A stretch of DNA of 64,000 nucleotides, taken from positions 1,336,001 through 1,400,000 of the forward strand of contig JAMJFZ010002307.1 of assembly GCA_026225945.1 (NCBI GenBank), given 5' to 3'. The notes below the pieces were generated by a model. It was not told the origin of the DNA. It saw only the letters and a program-made list of their open reading frames with translations, and made no database searches. Made by a program: the position numbers and the translations under genes. Source of the stretch: Cricetomys ansorgei (taxonomy: Eukaryota; Chordata; Mammalia; Rodentia; Nesomyidae). Every line of letters starts with the position of its first letter. Position 1 is the first letter of the stretch. Shown one piece after another: positions 42,522 through 52,895 of this stretch.

Positions 42522-42932
42522 TGATGCAGAAGTTTATTTATAGTTATGTTTAAAATGTTTGTTTGTGCACTGTTTGGAAAGGGGCTGCCAGGCCTTGGCA
42601 TTTCTATTGTCTGAAGGTTTGGCTTTATGTAAAAGGTGTCTGGTTACTAATGATTTGGAAAGGGGCTGCCAGGCCTTGGCATTTCTATTGTCTGAAGGTT
42701 TGGCTTTATGTAAAAGGTGTCTGGTTACTAATGATCTGCATGTGCTATCAATAGAACACATGAGGAGCTTGGTATCAATAAACACCTTTAAGATGAGATG
42801 CTCAGGGTTCCACTGTCCAGGATGAAGCTTGCCATGATAGTGGTTCCCTCTGCTGAGGTCTGGCAGTGTTTACATCTATGAATATGCCTCTGTGTCTTCT
42901 TTGGTGAGCCGCCACAGCAGCGTACTACTACA
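42522..42932 (+). mobile_element. 3' LTR of the element, with an 81-bp duplication
   Basis: 411 bp, TGATGCAGAAGTTT to TACTACA, with AATAAA at 42777-42782. It carries a perfect 81-bp tandem duplication (42573-42653 and 42654-42734) in the U3 part, absent from the 5' LTR. Without it the LTR would be about 330 bp, matching its partner. Confidence 0.85.
42573..42734 (+). repeat. 81-bp perfect tandem duplication
   Basis: The two copies, starting TTTGGAAAGGGG and ending TACTAATGA, appear identical over all 81 bp, while the LTRs around them are about 15% diverged. The duplication is therefore recent, or gene-converted. Because 81 is divisible by three, open frames show a repeated peptide; this is not a protein. 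Confidence 0.95.
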
Positions 42933-42990
42933 GGGAGTAGACAGAATCAAAATACATGTATGAAATTCTCAAAGAATCAATAAAAATTAA
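42933..42990 (+). mobile_element. L1 (Lx-type) 3' UTR, right part
   Basis: 'gggagtagacagaatcaaaa' then 'ttctcaaagaatcaataaaa' is the terminal part of an Lx 3' UTR. It completes the L1 begun at 39560 and confirms the LTR element as an insertion. Confidence 0.8.
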
Positions 42991-43002
42991 AGTAAAAGAG
43001 CT

Positions 43003-43215
43003 GTGTGTGACAGGTCGTTAATCCCAGAGCTGGAGAATCAGAGCTAGGAGGATCCATTGGGTTGCTGGTCTGCAAACCTAGCTGAATCAGCGAGTTCCAG
43101 GTTCAGTAAGAGACCCTATCTCAAAAAAATAAATAAATCACGTGGGTGGTGACTGAGGACAACACCCACTCTCACACTTCGCCTTCCACATGCATGCACA
43201 TGTACACACAAGAGG
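43003..43215 (+). mobile_element. B3 SINE, 3' part
   Basis: 'tgacaggtcgttaatcccag', 'gaatcagagctaggaggatc', 'gttccaggttcagtaagaga' and 'cctatctcaaaaa' with 'ggtggtgactgaggacaaca' and a CA-rich end form the body and tail of a B3. It lacks the B2-like head. Confidence 0.8.
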
Positions 43216-45127
43216 CCAGGCTCACGGCAGATGATCACAGGGCACAGTACAGATCTTATAAGTTACTGCTAAGAGTGGGAGATGGCAGGGGACAGAAAGA
43301 GCAGACGGGGACACGTTGATATCCTGTATTAGAAGAGCACACTTGTACTTCACATCATAAACAGGAATCCGCATATACACGAAAGGGTGCATCGTTCCAT
43401 TAACCCCAGCCTGGGCAACGCATCAGGAGGAAGAGACTCTGCAGCACTGGAAGACTGAATGCACAGCTGCTCAGAGACAGGAGATGGAGGGAGAGTAACG
43501 GCACCAATGCCAGGATCTCAGAGACAGCACCCACCACCTGACCAGGAAACTGAGACTTTGGAATGATTGACAGCGTTTGTTTCCACTCCCTCTGGACACT
43601 TCTGGGTGAAGACAATATGGGAAGCTGATCCTGGGGTTATTAACCCACCATCTTCTCAGACTGATCACTTTCTGAATAAGCACAACTTGGCAGTTCAGTC
43701 CCTGAATGCTCTCGGGCAGTCACTGGTGCTGCAGGTGCAAAGGTGCATCAGGAGAGGAGAGCTTCTAACCTCTGGCCTCTCGGCTGCCTACCAGAACCCT
43801 CCCAATATTTTGGAGAACTCTTCACTCTCTCATCCAAATGACTAAGGACTTATTGAACCCTCACAAACAAAAATATAGAAGCCAACTGGATTTGAACAAG
43901 TGAACTCCCAGCTTGCTCACAGTAGAAACAAGTGATCACACAGATAAGCCAGCTGAGCACAGGCCCTCCTCTCTCCCTCCCCCGCCCCCATCTCTCTCTG
44001 CGCATCTGTCCCCACAGCACTCCCCGCTGGGGAATCACTTCCTTGTCTTCAGTCAATGCATTGGCCTGGCACTCTCCCAAATGTCATCTGGACCCTCTAG
44101 GGAACGGCAAGATGGATACCAGCTCGCCAGCTTGCCTTGACATTGACCAAAGAGGAAAAGGAATGAGAATCAAAAAAAAAAAAAAATCAAGTAACGTGAA
44201 ACATATTTTCTGGGAAAAAAAAAAAAAAACCTGCCCTCTACAAAATGACCCAAGGATGACAACAGGATGAGGAGAGATTGCCTCAGAGCTGAGCAGAATC
44301 CATCTGCAGCTCGGCCTCATCCACACAGCAGAGACCAGCATCTGGTGGGTGTGGCACCCCACCATCCCCCCCACCCCAGGGGCAAGGTGCTTCCTTGAGG
44401 CCGATGGCTTCAGGCCATACCACTTTGGCCCAACGGTACTGGACAGTACTTGGATGAGGGCAGAGGTCAATTTGGACTGGGCTCCGACCTGTTCAACAAG
44501 ATTTCACCCAACCGTGCTCCTCCATTTCTCTCTCCTCTTAGTCTCTACTCTCTGGCCTCTGCTCTTCCAGCATGCTTCATCCCAGATGCAGATGAACTTG
44601 CTTCCCTAAGTTATCATCTCCATTACCGTACCCGAAGCCGGCCTTCCTCTGCCTCTGCGGTGGCTCCCCTCGTGCCGTACTTGCATTTCTTTAACCAACA
44701 TGAATTGGCTTTCAGCGAAACAAGCAGATCCAACAACAGAATCTCAAATCTCCAAGCTGCAGAGGGAGTCTCCTCCTGATCAAGAAGCCATGGCTCCCAG
44801 CTGCTTTCAGAGGAGATGGAGGAACAAGGTCTCCGGTTCTCTTCTATATCTTCTTGCTGACAAGTCCTCTGGGGTTCTAGAGGAAACACTGTAGACGGCT
44901 CAGACACGCAGACTGAGCAGACAGACAGGGAAAGAAAACCTTATCTACTAAACACAGGAAACAAACGCAGCCTCTCCCCGTTCTGAAGTTGTGAAGAAAT
45001 CCTGACAATGGCTTCCACCTGTCTGTATACTTAATGATGGTCACGTGCCAGGACCCCGGGCTCATTTTTTTCAAAAAGAATTCATTACGAATTCTAACTT
45101 TCCTTTTAAAAGATAGAACTGCCCAGG
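43216..45127. other. Long unassigned stretch
   Basis: 1.9 kb without a recognised transposon. A-runs at 44172-44186 and 44215-44229. Several frames of 90-130 aa overlap on both strands (44084-44470, 44349-44609, 44450-44779, 44623-44907); overlap on both strands and lack of domains argue against coding. An unrecognised exon cannot be excluded. Confidence 0.45.
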
Positions 45128-45262
45128 GCTAAAGAGATGACTCAGCAGTTAAGAGCACTGGCTGCTCTTCCAGAGAACCTGGGTTCGATTCCCAGCACCC
45201 GCATTATGACTCATAACCATCTGTAATTCATGTTTCAGGGATCCGATATTCTCTTCTGGTGT
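45128..45262 (+). mobile_element. B2 SINE, 5' two thirds
   Basis: 'gggctaaagagatgactcag', 'cagttaagagcactggctgc', 'tgggttcgattcccagcacc' are well conserved. The 3' tail is missing. Confidence 0.95.
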
Positions 45263-45384
45263 AGGCGAAACACCATTCACATAAAATAACTTTTCTAAAT
45301 GATGGAAATGCCCCATACATCTGAAAGTACAACCTAATTACACAATACTTCCCACCAAGGCAGTGTCGAGCTGGAGGTACCCAG

Positions 45385-45563
45385 CCGGCAGGGTGTTGCA
45401 TAGCATGCAAACAGAGCTCCAGGTTTCATCCCAACACTACATGAATCCAGATGTGATGACGTGACACTCCCCTGTAATCACACCCAGAGGTGGAAACAGT
45501 AAACTAGAAGGTCGAAATCATCCTCAGCTATACTGTGAGACACACAAAACCAAGCCTCAAAAA
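45385..45563 (+). mobile_element. ID-B1 composite SINE (B4/RSINE-like)
   Basis: An ID-like head ('gttgcatagcatgcaaacag', 'ccaggtttcatcccaacac') runs into a B1-like body ('cctgtaatcacacccagag', 'gtcgaaatcatcctcagcta') and an A-rich end. This is the plan of B4/RSINE elements. Confidence 0.65.
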
Positions 45564-46137
45564 TATCAAATCTCGTTGACCCATCCGTGCGGTGCCACTC
45601 TTGTCTACTGTGCGAGCCTCACACAGCTCTGTGGTCACGCCTGCTGACGTGTCTCACCACAGTCCTCTCCCCATTGCCACTTTCGCTGTGGCCAAACTCA
45701 CTCTCTAATGAGCCAGACAGGAAAGATTTGAAGACTCATGGGACTGGGGCCCTATCCCAAGCCCCATCCTGCTCTAGTCCTGCAGAAGCAACTGTGTGCA
45801 GAAGACCAGGCAAGGCCAGTCCTGACCCACAGGCAAGCTACACCTTCCTGTCCATATTTTAGCCCAAAACCTGCCATATAAGTGCTGTATGCATTGGCCC
45901 GATCAGTAATTACCTGGTTGGTGTTTAGTAAAGATGCTTAAAATAATACAACATTAATGTAAAGCTTTTCAATGATCACATTTCTCTTCTAATCAGAAAA
46001 CAATAGAAGTATATTCAAATTTAAATTAATATAGAAGTAAAGTAAGGCAAAGTGTACATATTAGGGTCAGAATTAGATTCCTGCTAATGCCACTGGTGGA
46101 TAAAATAATTTGAAATTAATATGTTTATATCAGAACT
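45564..46137. other. Unassigned sequence
   Basis: CpG-poor, AT-rich in its second half. No recognised family. Confidence 0.4.
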
Positions 46138-46225
46138 CCATGAGCACAGTGCACATAAATACATCCAGGCAAACACAAAACACGTAAATAAAAACAAAAT
46201 AAGTCTCTTAAAAATCAAATAACTA
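46138..46225 (+). mobile_element. B2 tail fragment
   Basis: 'gagcacagtgcacataaata', 'catccaggcaaacacaaaac' and an AAATAAAAAC tail are the 3' end of an ancestral-type B2. The body is missing. Confidence 0.6.
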
Positions 46226-46257
46226 AATCACCAAAATCAATAAAACTCAGGGCCAGA

Positions 46258-46450
46258 ATAGAATGCTGGTTGCCAGAGGCCGCAGGAGGAGACACTGGGG
46301 AGATTCCACAGGACACAGATACGAGCTCTCAGCAGTGCCGATGAACACATCCTAGAGGCCTGCACTGCACGCTGCCTGGAGTCAGCAAGTCTGGATCGCA
46401 CACTTAGAAACTGCCTGAGGGACAGAACTTGTGGTGATTGTCCTTACCAT
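46258..46450 (+). mobile_element. Old L1 3' UTR fragment
   Basis: 'agaatgctggttgccagagg' then 'gagacactggggagattc' and a 'ctgagggacagaacttgtgg' stretch resemble the old L1M 3' UTR ('agaatggtggttgccagggg'). Confidence 0.5.
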
Positions 46451-46626
46451 GAATGATAATGAGAAGCAGAACGGCACTAGTGGTAATGAATTTGTTCCTG
46501 GTATAGATTATAGCAAGGGTTTCCTCTCCCAACTCATCAATTTGTGTCCATAAAGTACAGCTTTTTGCGTATCAAAAATAAGCAACTTTACCGAAGAAGA
46601 GTCAAATGAAAGAAAATAAAATTTTA

Positions 46627-46825
46627 GAGGTCAGAGAGGTGGCTCAGTGGCTAAAGGAACTTGCCTCCAAGCCTGTCAACCTGAGTTTGCTCCCCAGAAT
46701 CCGCACAATGAAAGCATAGAACTGATGCCTGCAGATTGTCTTCTGACCTTGACACATATACCATGATACATTTTCTGTGTGTGCCCACGCACATACACAC
46801 ACTCACACACACACACACACACAAT
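46627..46825 (+). mobile_element. B2/B3-type SINE with CA tail
   Basis: 'ggtcagagaggtggctcagt', 'ggctaaaggaacttgcctcc', 'gagtttgctccccagaatc', 'ctgcagattgtcttctgac' and a CA array at 46793-46823 mark a tRNA-derived SINE. Confidence 0.85.
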
Positions 46826-47462
46826 GTCTAAAAACAATCAAACTCTCACTCCTCCCAGGGAAGTTCCTGACTGGCTTTCCTTCAGCCCCCTAGCACTGTC
46901 TTCTCCAGAAGACCCCAACCTTCTAGCCATCCACGGTGGAAGCAGAACAGAAGTTATCTATTCTGAGAGCTTGGCTGGACTCCTACCTGAACACGGCCTC
47001 CTGTGATGTGTTTTTCTCCCAAGGGGTAATCCACCTGCTACCTACACACCTCTTTCTTCCCCCATCTTTTGGTTCCTCTTCTCATCTCCTCTTATTCCTT
47101 CATAATCAACTTTTCAACTTGCTTTCCTAGAAACATCTTGTAAAGTCCTCACATCAAGTTGGGGCATTGAACGGCTTCCTAGAGGACCACACCCAAACCA
47201 CTGCCACCCCATAAAATACTTCTGCCATCACGTGCCACAGCTCAGGCCATTTTTAACTCTGCTGTATATTCTATTTTAGACTTGTTCTGCCCCAAACATC
47301 ACGGCTTTCAAATCCTGGGGACATAGATTTTTCCCTTCAAATGAAGAACTCACCAGGAAAGCCTTTCTCAGCCTTGCCTTCTTCAGAAAATGTCACACCC
47401 AGGCTTAAAAACCCTTCCTTGCCTCACATAGGACAGCTTATAGTCAAGAAATAGACTAGACT
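46826..47462. other. Unassigned sequence
   Basis: No family or gene recognised over 0.6 kb. Confidence 0.4.
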
Positions 47463-47632
47463 CAGGGCCAGCGAGGTAGCTCAATGGGCTATGCCACTCA
47501 CCGAGCGAGAATGCCAACCTGAGTTAAGGTGAGAGGAGAGGACCAACTCCACAAAGTTGTTACCTAACTTCCATGTTGAACAGCACACATACACACATGT
47601 CATACACACACACACACACACACGTAACATTT
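47463..47632 (+). mobile_element. B2/B3-type SINE with CA tail
   Basis: 'cagggccagcgaggtagctc' is the box A region, then 'aatgccaacctgagttaagg', 'gttgttacctaacttccat' and a CA tail at 47607-47625. Confidence 0.75.
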
Positions 47633-47999
47633 AAAGAAACTTTTTTCTAAAAAAGACACATCCTAGACTTGAGTTGAAACAGTACCTGTTACCCCATAAA
47701 TATGTGACTTTTGTACTTTCAAGTATCAAGTTTAAAATCATAGGTTTAAATCTAATAGTTCAAGAAAAAAGAGGAAGGGAGGGAAGAGAGGATGAGAGGA
47801 GAGAAGAAGAAATACCTGCCCTAGGGCCAGAGGAAACTGGAGTTCTTGTTCTCTTAGAAAAATTATAAAAATCATTTGGAAAATTAATCTTCTAAAAGCT
47901 TACTAATTATTTCATCAGATTCAAATAAATCTTCCCAGACTGGGTTTTGCTACAGAATAACCACCGTCATGCTGGATTTTAATTTGACAAAGGCTGGCA
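47633..47999. other. Unassigned sequence with a purine patch
   Basis: A GAGGA/AGAGA patch at 47771-47810. Otherwise unrecognised. Confidence 0.4.
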
Positions 48000-48245
48000 T
48001 AAGAGATGGAGATGCATCTGTGGTAGAGAGCTTGTCTATGCATGCAAGGTCTCTGTGTCCAGTCTCCAGAACCACAAGAAAAAAATGATGTAAGCATTTT
48101 AAACCACACAGGATGGTGGGACACATCTTTAATCCTAGCACTCAGGAGGCAAAGACTGGTGAATCTCTGTAAATTCAAGGCCAGACTGGTCAACAAGGAA
48201 GTTCATGGCCAGCCAAGGCTACATAGTGATACCCTATCTTAAATA
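48000..48245 (+). mobile_element. ID-B1 composite SINE (B4/RSINE-like)
   Basis: ID-like head 'gagatggagatgcatctgtg', 'gagcttgtctatgcatgcaa', 'gtccagtctccagaaccaca', then an A-rich link and a B1 ('ggatggtgggacacatcttt', 'aatcctagcactcaggaggc', 'caaggccagactggtcaaca'). Confidence 0.85.
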
Positions 48246-48354
48246 TACATAATATGCATAATTTAAATGTTTAAGTAACTTAAATACATATCATTTAAAT
48301 GAACACAAACTAAGGAAGTGATTCAATTGCTCTTAAACACATCTCACATTTTAA

Positions 48355-49050
48355 AAGTTTTGCAATTAAAATATAATTACACCATTTCCCTTTCCCCTTT
48401 CCCGCCCTTTCATACACATCCTCCCCTTTTCTCTTTCTGAAGTTCATGGCTTCTATTTCTTTAATTTATATATAAATATTGATGGGTATTCCTTTAATTT
48501 CTCTCATTTTTAGTTTTACATATGTGAAAATATATTCATAAATACATAAATGCAACCTGTTCGGTCTGTATAATGTTACTTTATGTATATGACTTCAGGG
48601 CTCACCATTTGGTATTGGAAAAACAATTTGGAGGCTCATCCCTGGGGAAGATTATGTCTCCCTGCTCCAGCACCCCTTAGTTGCCTATAGTTCTTTGTGT
48701 AGAGTTGCGGCTCCATGAGACTTTCCCCTTCCATGTCAGGATGCCCATTGGTGTCTTTGTTGTTCAGGTCTTGTTTAGGTAGCCATAAGACTTTCATGGA
48801 TATAGCTTCTTCCACTGTGATTGCTGAGCCTTAGGTACAGAGGTTGTGTTTTACATGTGTCACTTGGTTGTTGATTTCCCTCTTGTTGTGTAGGTGTTTA
48901 GTCCAATTAGAGAGCTATTGGTTACCACCAAAGCATGCTGCCACTGTTACACTGTTAGGGATAGAACCCCATGCTGGTCATTGTTTAGTTCCTGAGCATC
49001 AAGGACTACTGGTTGCTTGCTTCCCTCTCTTGGAAGATTGCATGGCACCA
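48355..49050 (-). mobile_element. L1 (Lx-type) 3' UTR
   Basis: From the left: the reversed 3' terminus ('gttttgcaattaaaatataa'), the CT-rich tract ('ccctttcccctttcccgccc'), then 'aatgcaacctgttcggtctg', 'ggctcaccatttggtattgg', 'cccttagttgcctatagttc', 'cccattggtgtctttgttgt'. This is a minus-strand L1 3' end with the terminus intact, and no ORF2 visible beyond it. Confidence 0.9.
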
Positions 49051-49439
49051 TGAAAGCTAGTCTTGAGGGAGGGACATCTCACACTGGGGATTTTTACCTA
49101 GGTTAGACTTTTGTAACTGATCTTTGTAAAAAGATAAAATGATCTTAGGAAGTAATGTACTTTTAGTTTTTTCCTAAGGAAGACTTAAAACTCATGGACA
49201 TTATTTTGTGCTTAATTTACACACACCAGAATTGCAGGATGTCCTGCTTTATTTTGATGGACATGACATAAGAAGCTTGTCCAGTGTGGGCAGAGCCATT
49301 TGTCCCAGAGACAGAGCTCAGGAGGCATGGAGGAGCACACACAAGATCCCAGTGAGCCCTGGATGATCAGAGCACTCGAGGATCCAGAGGGCAGTGATCC
49401 AGCAGGGTTTGCATGTGCTCCGCAAGTTCACAGGCTGCT
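49051..49439. other. Unassigned, possibly L1-linked
   Basis: The block between two opposite L1 3' ends. The right part may belong to the plus-strand L1 3' UTR but I cannot match it. Confidence 0.35.
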
Positions 49440-49618
49440 GTTTGATTGGTAATCTTGGGAGGCCTGCTCTTTTCTGAGGGGAAGCAGGGTGGGGTGCAGG
49501 GATGGATCTGGGGCAGAGGGATTGGGGGGGAGCTGGGAGGAGTGAAGGGAAGGGAGGCTGGGGTCCAGATGTATTGTATGAGAGAGGAAAAATAAATTTA
49601 AAATATATATAATTGGTG
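49440..49618 (+). mobile_element. L1 3' end fragment
   Basis: 'ttgggaggcctgctcttttc', 'tgaggggaagcagggtgggg', a G-rich stretch with 'gggggggagctgggagga', then 'gtattgtatgagagagg' and AAAAATAAATTT follow the G-rich terminal part of a rodent L1 3' UTR. Opposite strand to the copy at 48355, so an independent insertion. Confidence 0.75.
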
Positions 49619-49761
49619 GCTCTAACGGTGAAAAGTTAAACTGGGATGACGGTGAGGAAAGTGGGTGGCATCGTGAAAGAGCTACAGGAGTCGCCACCGT
49701 GTGTGCAAACATAACGAATTTGTGAATGATGAAGTAAAAACATACAAATGAATGTTTAAAA

Positions 49762-49905
49762 AAAAAATTCCATGGGTTGGATGTTTAATCCCAGAATTGA
49801 TGTTACCAGTATTTAGAGGCAAGCCCCTGCCCCCAGGATAAGATTAACAGCTTTGTAAGGAGAGAGACCCAAGCCAGCTCTTGAGCTCTCTCTGTGTGCT
49901 GCCTT
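49762..49905 (+). mobile_element. MaLR LTR fragment
   Basis: 'tttaatcccagaattgatgt', 'taccagtatttagaggcaag', then 'taaggagagagacccaagcc' and 'gctctctctgtgtgctgcc' suggest an MST/MLT-type LTR with an internal deletion. Confidence 0.45.
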
Positions 49906-49984
49906 CCCTCATGACATCAAAAAGACCTGTTTAAAAAAATGAACCAAAAAGAACCAAATGAAATAAAGTAGCACTTCTGAGAAC

Positions 49985-50105
49985 AGCAAGATGGCTGAGC
50001 AGGGAAAGGCGTCTGCCACCTAGGCTGACCGCCTGAGTTCAGTCCCTGGATTCAAGATGGCAGGAGAGAACAGGCTTCTGGAAGCTGTCCTCTGACCATC
50101 TCCTT
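49985..50105 (+). mobile_element. B2/B3-type SINE
   Basis: 'gcaagatggctgagcaggga', 'gaccgcctgagttcagtccc', 'ggaagctgtcctctgaccat' follow B2/B3 order. Truncated at the tail. Confidence 0.75.
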
Positions 50106-51732
50106 GAGCTGAATAAACTCCTACTGTTTTTAACTTGTTCATCCTCGGGCATTCTATGACAGTAATATAAAACAGACAAACACAGCTCACTCCTCCCGAA
50201 GCACCCTGGTCTAAATCACCCCGCCAGTTCTTCAGCCCCACCTTTCCCAACTGTCTGAGCTGGAGGTGGTCTTGGATTCTTCTCCACAGGGAGCTTCAGG
50301 GAAAATAAAATAGAGATGGTTAACAACGCTTGAATGTTCAACACACAACCCCCTTTCAAGAGACTGAAGTTCAGAATCTGGGGGCCCCCCAGATGGGCCG
50401 AGTACAGCGGAGGCGCCCTGAACTCCTGCCATCTCTTTGAAACAAAAAGCAAAGCAGCCATAATAAAAATAAAATTTGTACTTAGAAAAAAAAAAAATGT
50501 TGGTCCCTTCCCACTCATGTTTATGTATAAACCAAACACCAGCAAAACAAACTGGTGGTTAAACTGGCGTTTTAGTTACGAGCCAGTGCATTAAACAAAC
50601 AAGCGGCGAGATGGACACACACAGGGACCTCACTTCAATGGTGCTTGACCAACGCGGGAAGGCCCAGGTAGGCGTTCAAGCATCCCGCTGCTCACAGAGG
50701 AGCCTGTTACCGCCACCGTGTCCACAGAGCTTTATCTCAATAAAAATCGGGAGAATGTTTAGAAACTTCCAGAGGAGACACTCCCTCCTCCTGAGCTCAG
50801 GCTTTGGGGCTTTCGGAGAGAAGAACAAACAGCCCCTAAACGTGGCTTCACGGCTGGTCAGTGCTGTTTTGAATGTGCAGCTGGTAAGTCCTCACCTGCC
50901 CAGAGGCTCTCCAGGATCACAAACGAAATGGCTCCAAGCTTCAGGGACACGCATTGCCTCTGAGGCTGCTTTCCCATCTGCAGGCCAGCAGCTGCAGGGC
51001 ATTTCCTCACTGACAGCAAAGCAGTGATGGAGCCTGCTTGTACACATGACCAGGCCCGGAGGACTGGAGAGAAAGTCTGGCAACCCACAGCCATCCGAAT
51101 CTTCTAGCAATCCAGTGTGGCCGCGAGTGCCCGGCGGCAGCACGGTGGGGCAGAAGGCACCTGTGTCGGGGAAGGGCAGAGACACAGGGAGAGTGGTCAG
51201 GGAACTACATCTGTGGTTTGGGCTGGCCCAGCCAGCTGCACTTGGGTTAAAAAGTCAATGGAAAAACGATCCTTCCTCAGTTACTTTTGTTTTGGTTTTG
51301 TTAAAATTTCTTTTGGAAAAAAAAATTAAACATCTGGATGTCTTTATGGAAACAGTCATTATGGTCGCTGGGGTGGGGGAGATACTTTTTTTTTTTTTTG
51401 TAGGATTTGATTCCATTTGGTCTGGGAAGGTCTGAGGGTACAGAAAGCCCCAGCATTGGGGCGGCTGCTTCGCTGGGAATATTTTGGGGGCACTGGACAA
51501 ACCAAGCATTTGTTCCAGGTCTGAGCAGTTTATGTTTGCCTTGAACACCAAGGCCCCAAGCCCAGCAAGTCAGAAGCCTGCGTCCCTAGGCAGGGGAATT
51601 CCCCGCTGGGTTTGAAGCCAGCTGTTTGTGTAGCTGAGTTGCAGGCACAATCGGTGCTCTCCGTGCTTCACATTTGCGGAGGGTGAGGAAAACAGCATCG
51701 CTCCTTTCTTCCTTTTTTCTTTTTGTTCTTTT
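50106..51732. other. Long repeat-poor stretch
   Basis: 1.6 kb with little recognisable repeat. An A-run at 50486-50497 and a T-run at 51388-51400. The 138-aa frame 50611-51027 is overlapped by minus-strand frames and has no domain. CpG content rises a little at 51110-51180. It could be conserved non-coding or hold an unrecognised exon. Confidence 0.45.
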
Positions 51733-51882
51733 TTTATTTGTTTTTGAGACAAAGTCTCTCTATGTAATGCTGACTGTCCTAGAACTCTATGTAGACCAGG
51801 CTGGCCTTGAACTCACAAAGATCTGTTTCTCTCTGTCTCTTGGGTACTGGAATTAAAGGCATGCACTACCACACCATCATCT
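51733..51882 (-). mobile_element. B1 SINE
   Basis: The plus strand has 'gagacaaagtctctctatgt', 'gtcctagaactctatgtaga', 'ccaggctggccttgaactca' and 'ggaattaaaggcatgcacta', the reverse plan of a B1. Confidence 0.93.
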
Positions 51883-51896
51883 TTTTTCTTTCTTTG

Positions 51897-52712
51897 TGAG
51901 TGTGTGTGTGTAAGACAACCTCAGGGGTGTGTGTGTGTGTGTGTGTGTATGTAAGACAATCTCAGAGCTGTGTGTGTATGTGTAAGACAACCTCAGGGGT
52001 GTGTGTGTGTGTGACAACCTCAGGTGTGTGTGTGTATGTGTGACAACCTCAGGTGTGTGTGTGACAACCTCAGGTGTGTGTGTGTGTGTGTGTGACAACC
52101 TCAGGTGTGTGTGTGACAATCTCAGGTGTGTGTGTGTGTGTGTGTGTGTGAGACAACCTCAGGTGTGTGTGTGTGTGACAACCTCAGGTGTGTGTGTGAC
52201 AATCTCAGGTGTGTGTGTGTGTGTGAGACAACCTCAGGTGTGTGTGTGTGTGACAACCTCAGGTGTGTGTGTGACAATCTCAGGTGTGTGTGTGTGTGTG
52301 TGTGTGTGTGAGACAACCTCAGGTGTGTGTGTGTGTGACAACCTCAGGTGTGTGTGTGACAATCTCAGGTGTGTGTGTGTGTGTGAGACAACCTCAGGTG
52401 TGTGTGTGTGTGACAACCTCAGGTGTGTGTGTGTGTGACAACCTCAGGTGTGTGTGTGTGTGTGTGTGACAACCTCAGGTGTGTGTGTGACAATCTCAGG
52501 TGTGTGTGTGTGTGTGAGACAACCTCAGGTGTGTGTGTGTGTGACAACCTCAGGTGTGTGTGTGACAATCTCAGGTGTGTGTGTGTGTGTGAGACAACCT
52601 CAGGTGTGTGTGTGTGTGACAACCTCAGGTGTGTGTGTGACAATCTCAGGTGTGTGTGTGTGTGTGTGACAACCTCAGGTGTGTGTGTGTGTGACAACCT
52701 CAGGTGTGTGTC
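51897..52712 (+). repeat. GT minisatellite with higher-order units, about 816 bp
   Basis: Variable (TG)n runs are separated by a constant 10-12 bp spacer ACAACCTCAGG or its variant ACAATCTCAGG, sometimes AGACAACCTCAGG. The AGACAACC form recurs at about 52151, 52226, 52311, 52386, 52517 and 52592, giving repeated 75-bp spacing. All frames are long Cys-Val or His-Thr peptides, not proteins. It is not a CRISPR because the spacer is constant. Confidence 0.97.
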
Positions 52713-52768
52713 TTGCCTTCCATAGCAAGCACTTTACTCACTAAGCCCTCTCATCAGACCCCTTTTTC
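52713..52768 (-). mobile_element. B3-type SINE head fragment
   Basis: 'cttgccttccatagcaagca', 'ctttactcactaagccctct' is the reversed head of a B3-type SINE. It borders the GT array, which probably grew from its tail. Confidence 0.75.
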
Positions 52769-52895
52769 TCTTCTGAGACAGCTCATGTAGCCCAGGCTGG
52801 TCTCAAACTCACTATGTAGTTGAGAATGACCCTGAATGTCCCATCTTCTCACCCCAGTGTCCCAAGTGCTGGAATCACAGACATTTGCCACCCCT
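52769..52895 (-). mobile_element. B1-related SINE (old)
   Basis: 'gagacagctcatgtagccca', 'ggctggtctcaaactcacta' and 'cccaagtgctggaatcacag' on the plus strand, reversed B1 order. Confidence 0.8.

Larger units (their letters stand above)
40561..42932 (+). mobile_element. Non-coding LTR retrotransposon with two LTRs
   Basis: A 2372-bp element: 5' LTR 40561-40892, internal 40893-42521, 3' LTR 42522-42932. A purine tract (AGAAAGGGGGAAA, ending at 42521) precedes the 3' LTR as a polypurine tract. 5-6 bp repeats AGGAGT/GGGAGT flank it. The internal region has no gag, pol or env I can see; its 3' part ('gaggcttggcaccatgaaga', 'cagaacttggaggacaaact') resembles rodent MaLR internal sequence. The layout fits MaLR or mys-like non-autonomous elements. 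No intact gene. Confidence 0.8.

Noticed and set aside
42559..42825. Frame with a duplicated 27-aa peptide
   Set aside because: It is the 81-bp LTR duplication; 81 is divisible by three, so the peptide repeats by arithmetic.
45128..45200. tRNA-like box A/box B sequence
   Set aside because: It belongs to a B2 SINE head; the same applies to all ID and B2 copies. No separate tRNA gene is present.
48355..49618. A single L1 with 5' inversion (twin priming)
   Set aside because: The minus-strand part includes the true 3' terminus, so two insertions are needed.
50611..51027. 138-aa frame in repeat-poor sequence
   Set aside because: Overlapped by minus-strand frames, no domain or conserved motif that I recognise. 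Kept only as a note in the region entry.
52001..52725. Cys-Val-rich frames resembling a repetitive cysteine protein
   Set aside because: They are the GT minisatellite read in frame. Unit length varies and similar frames exist on both strands.
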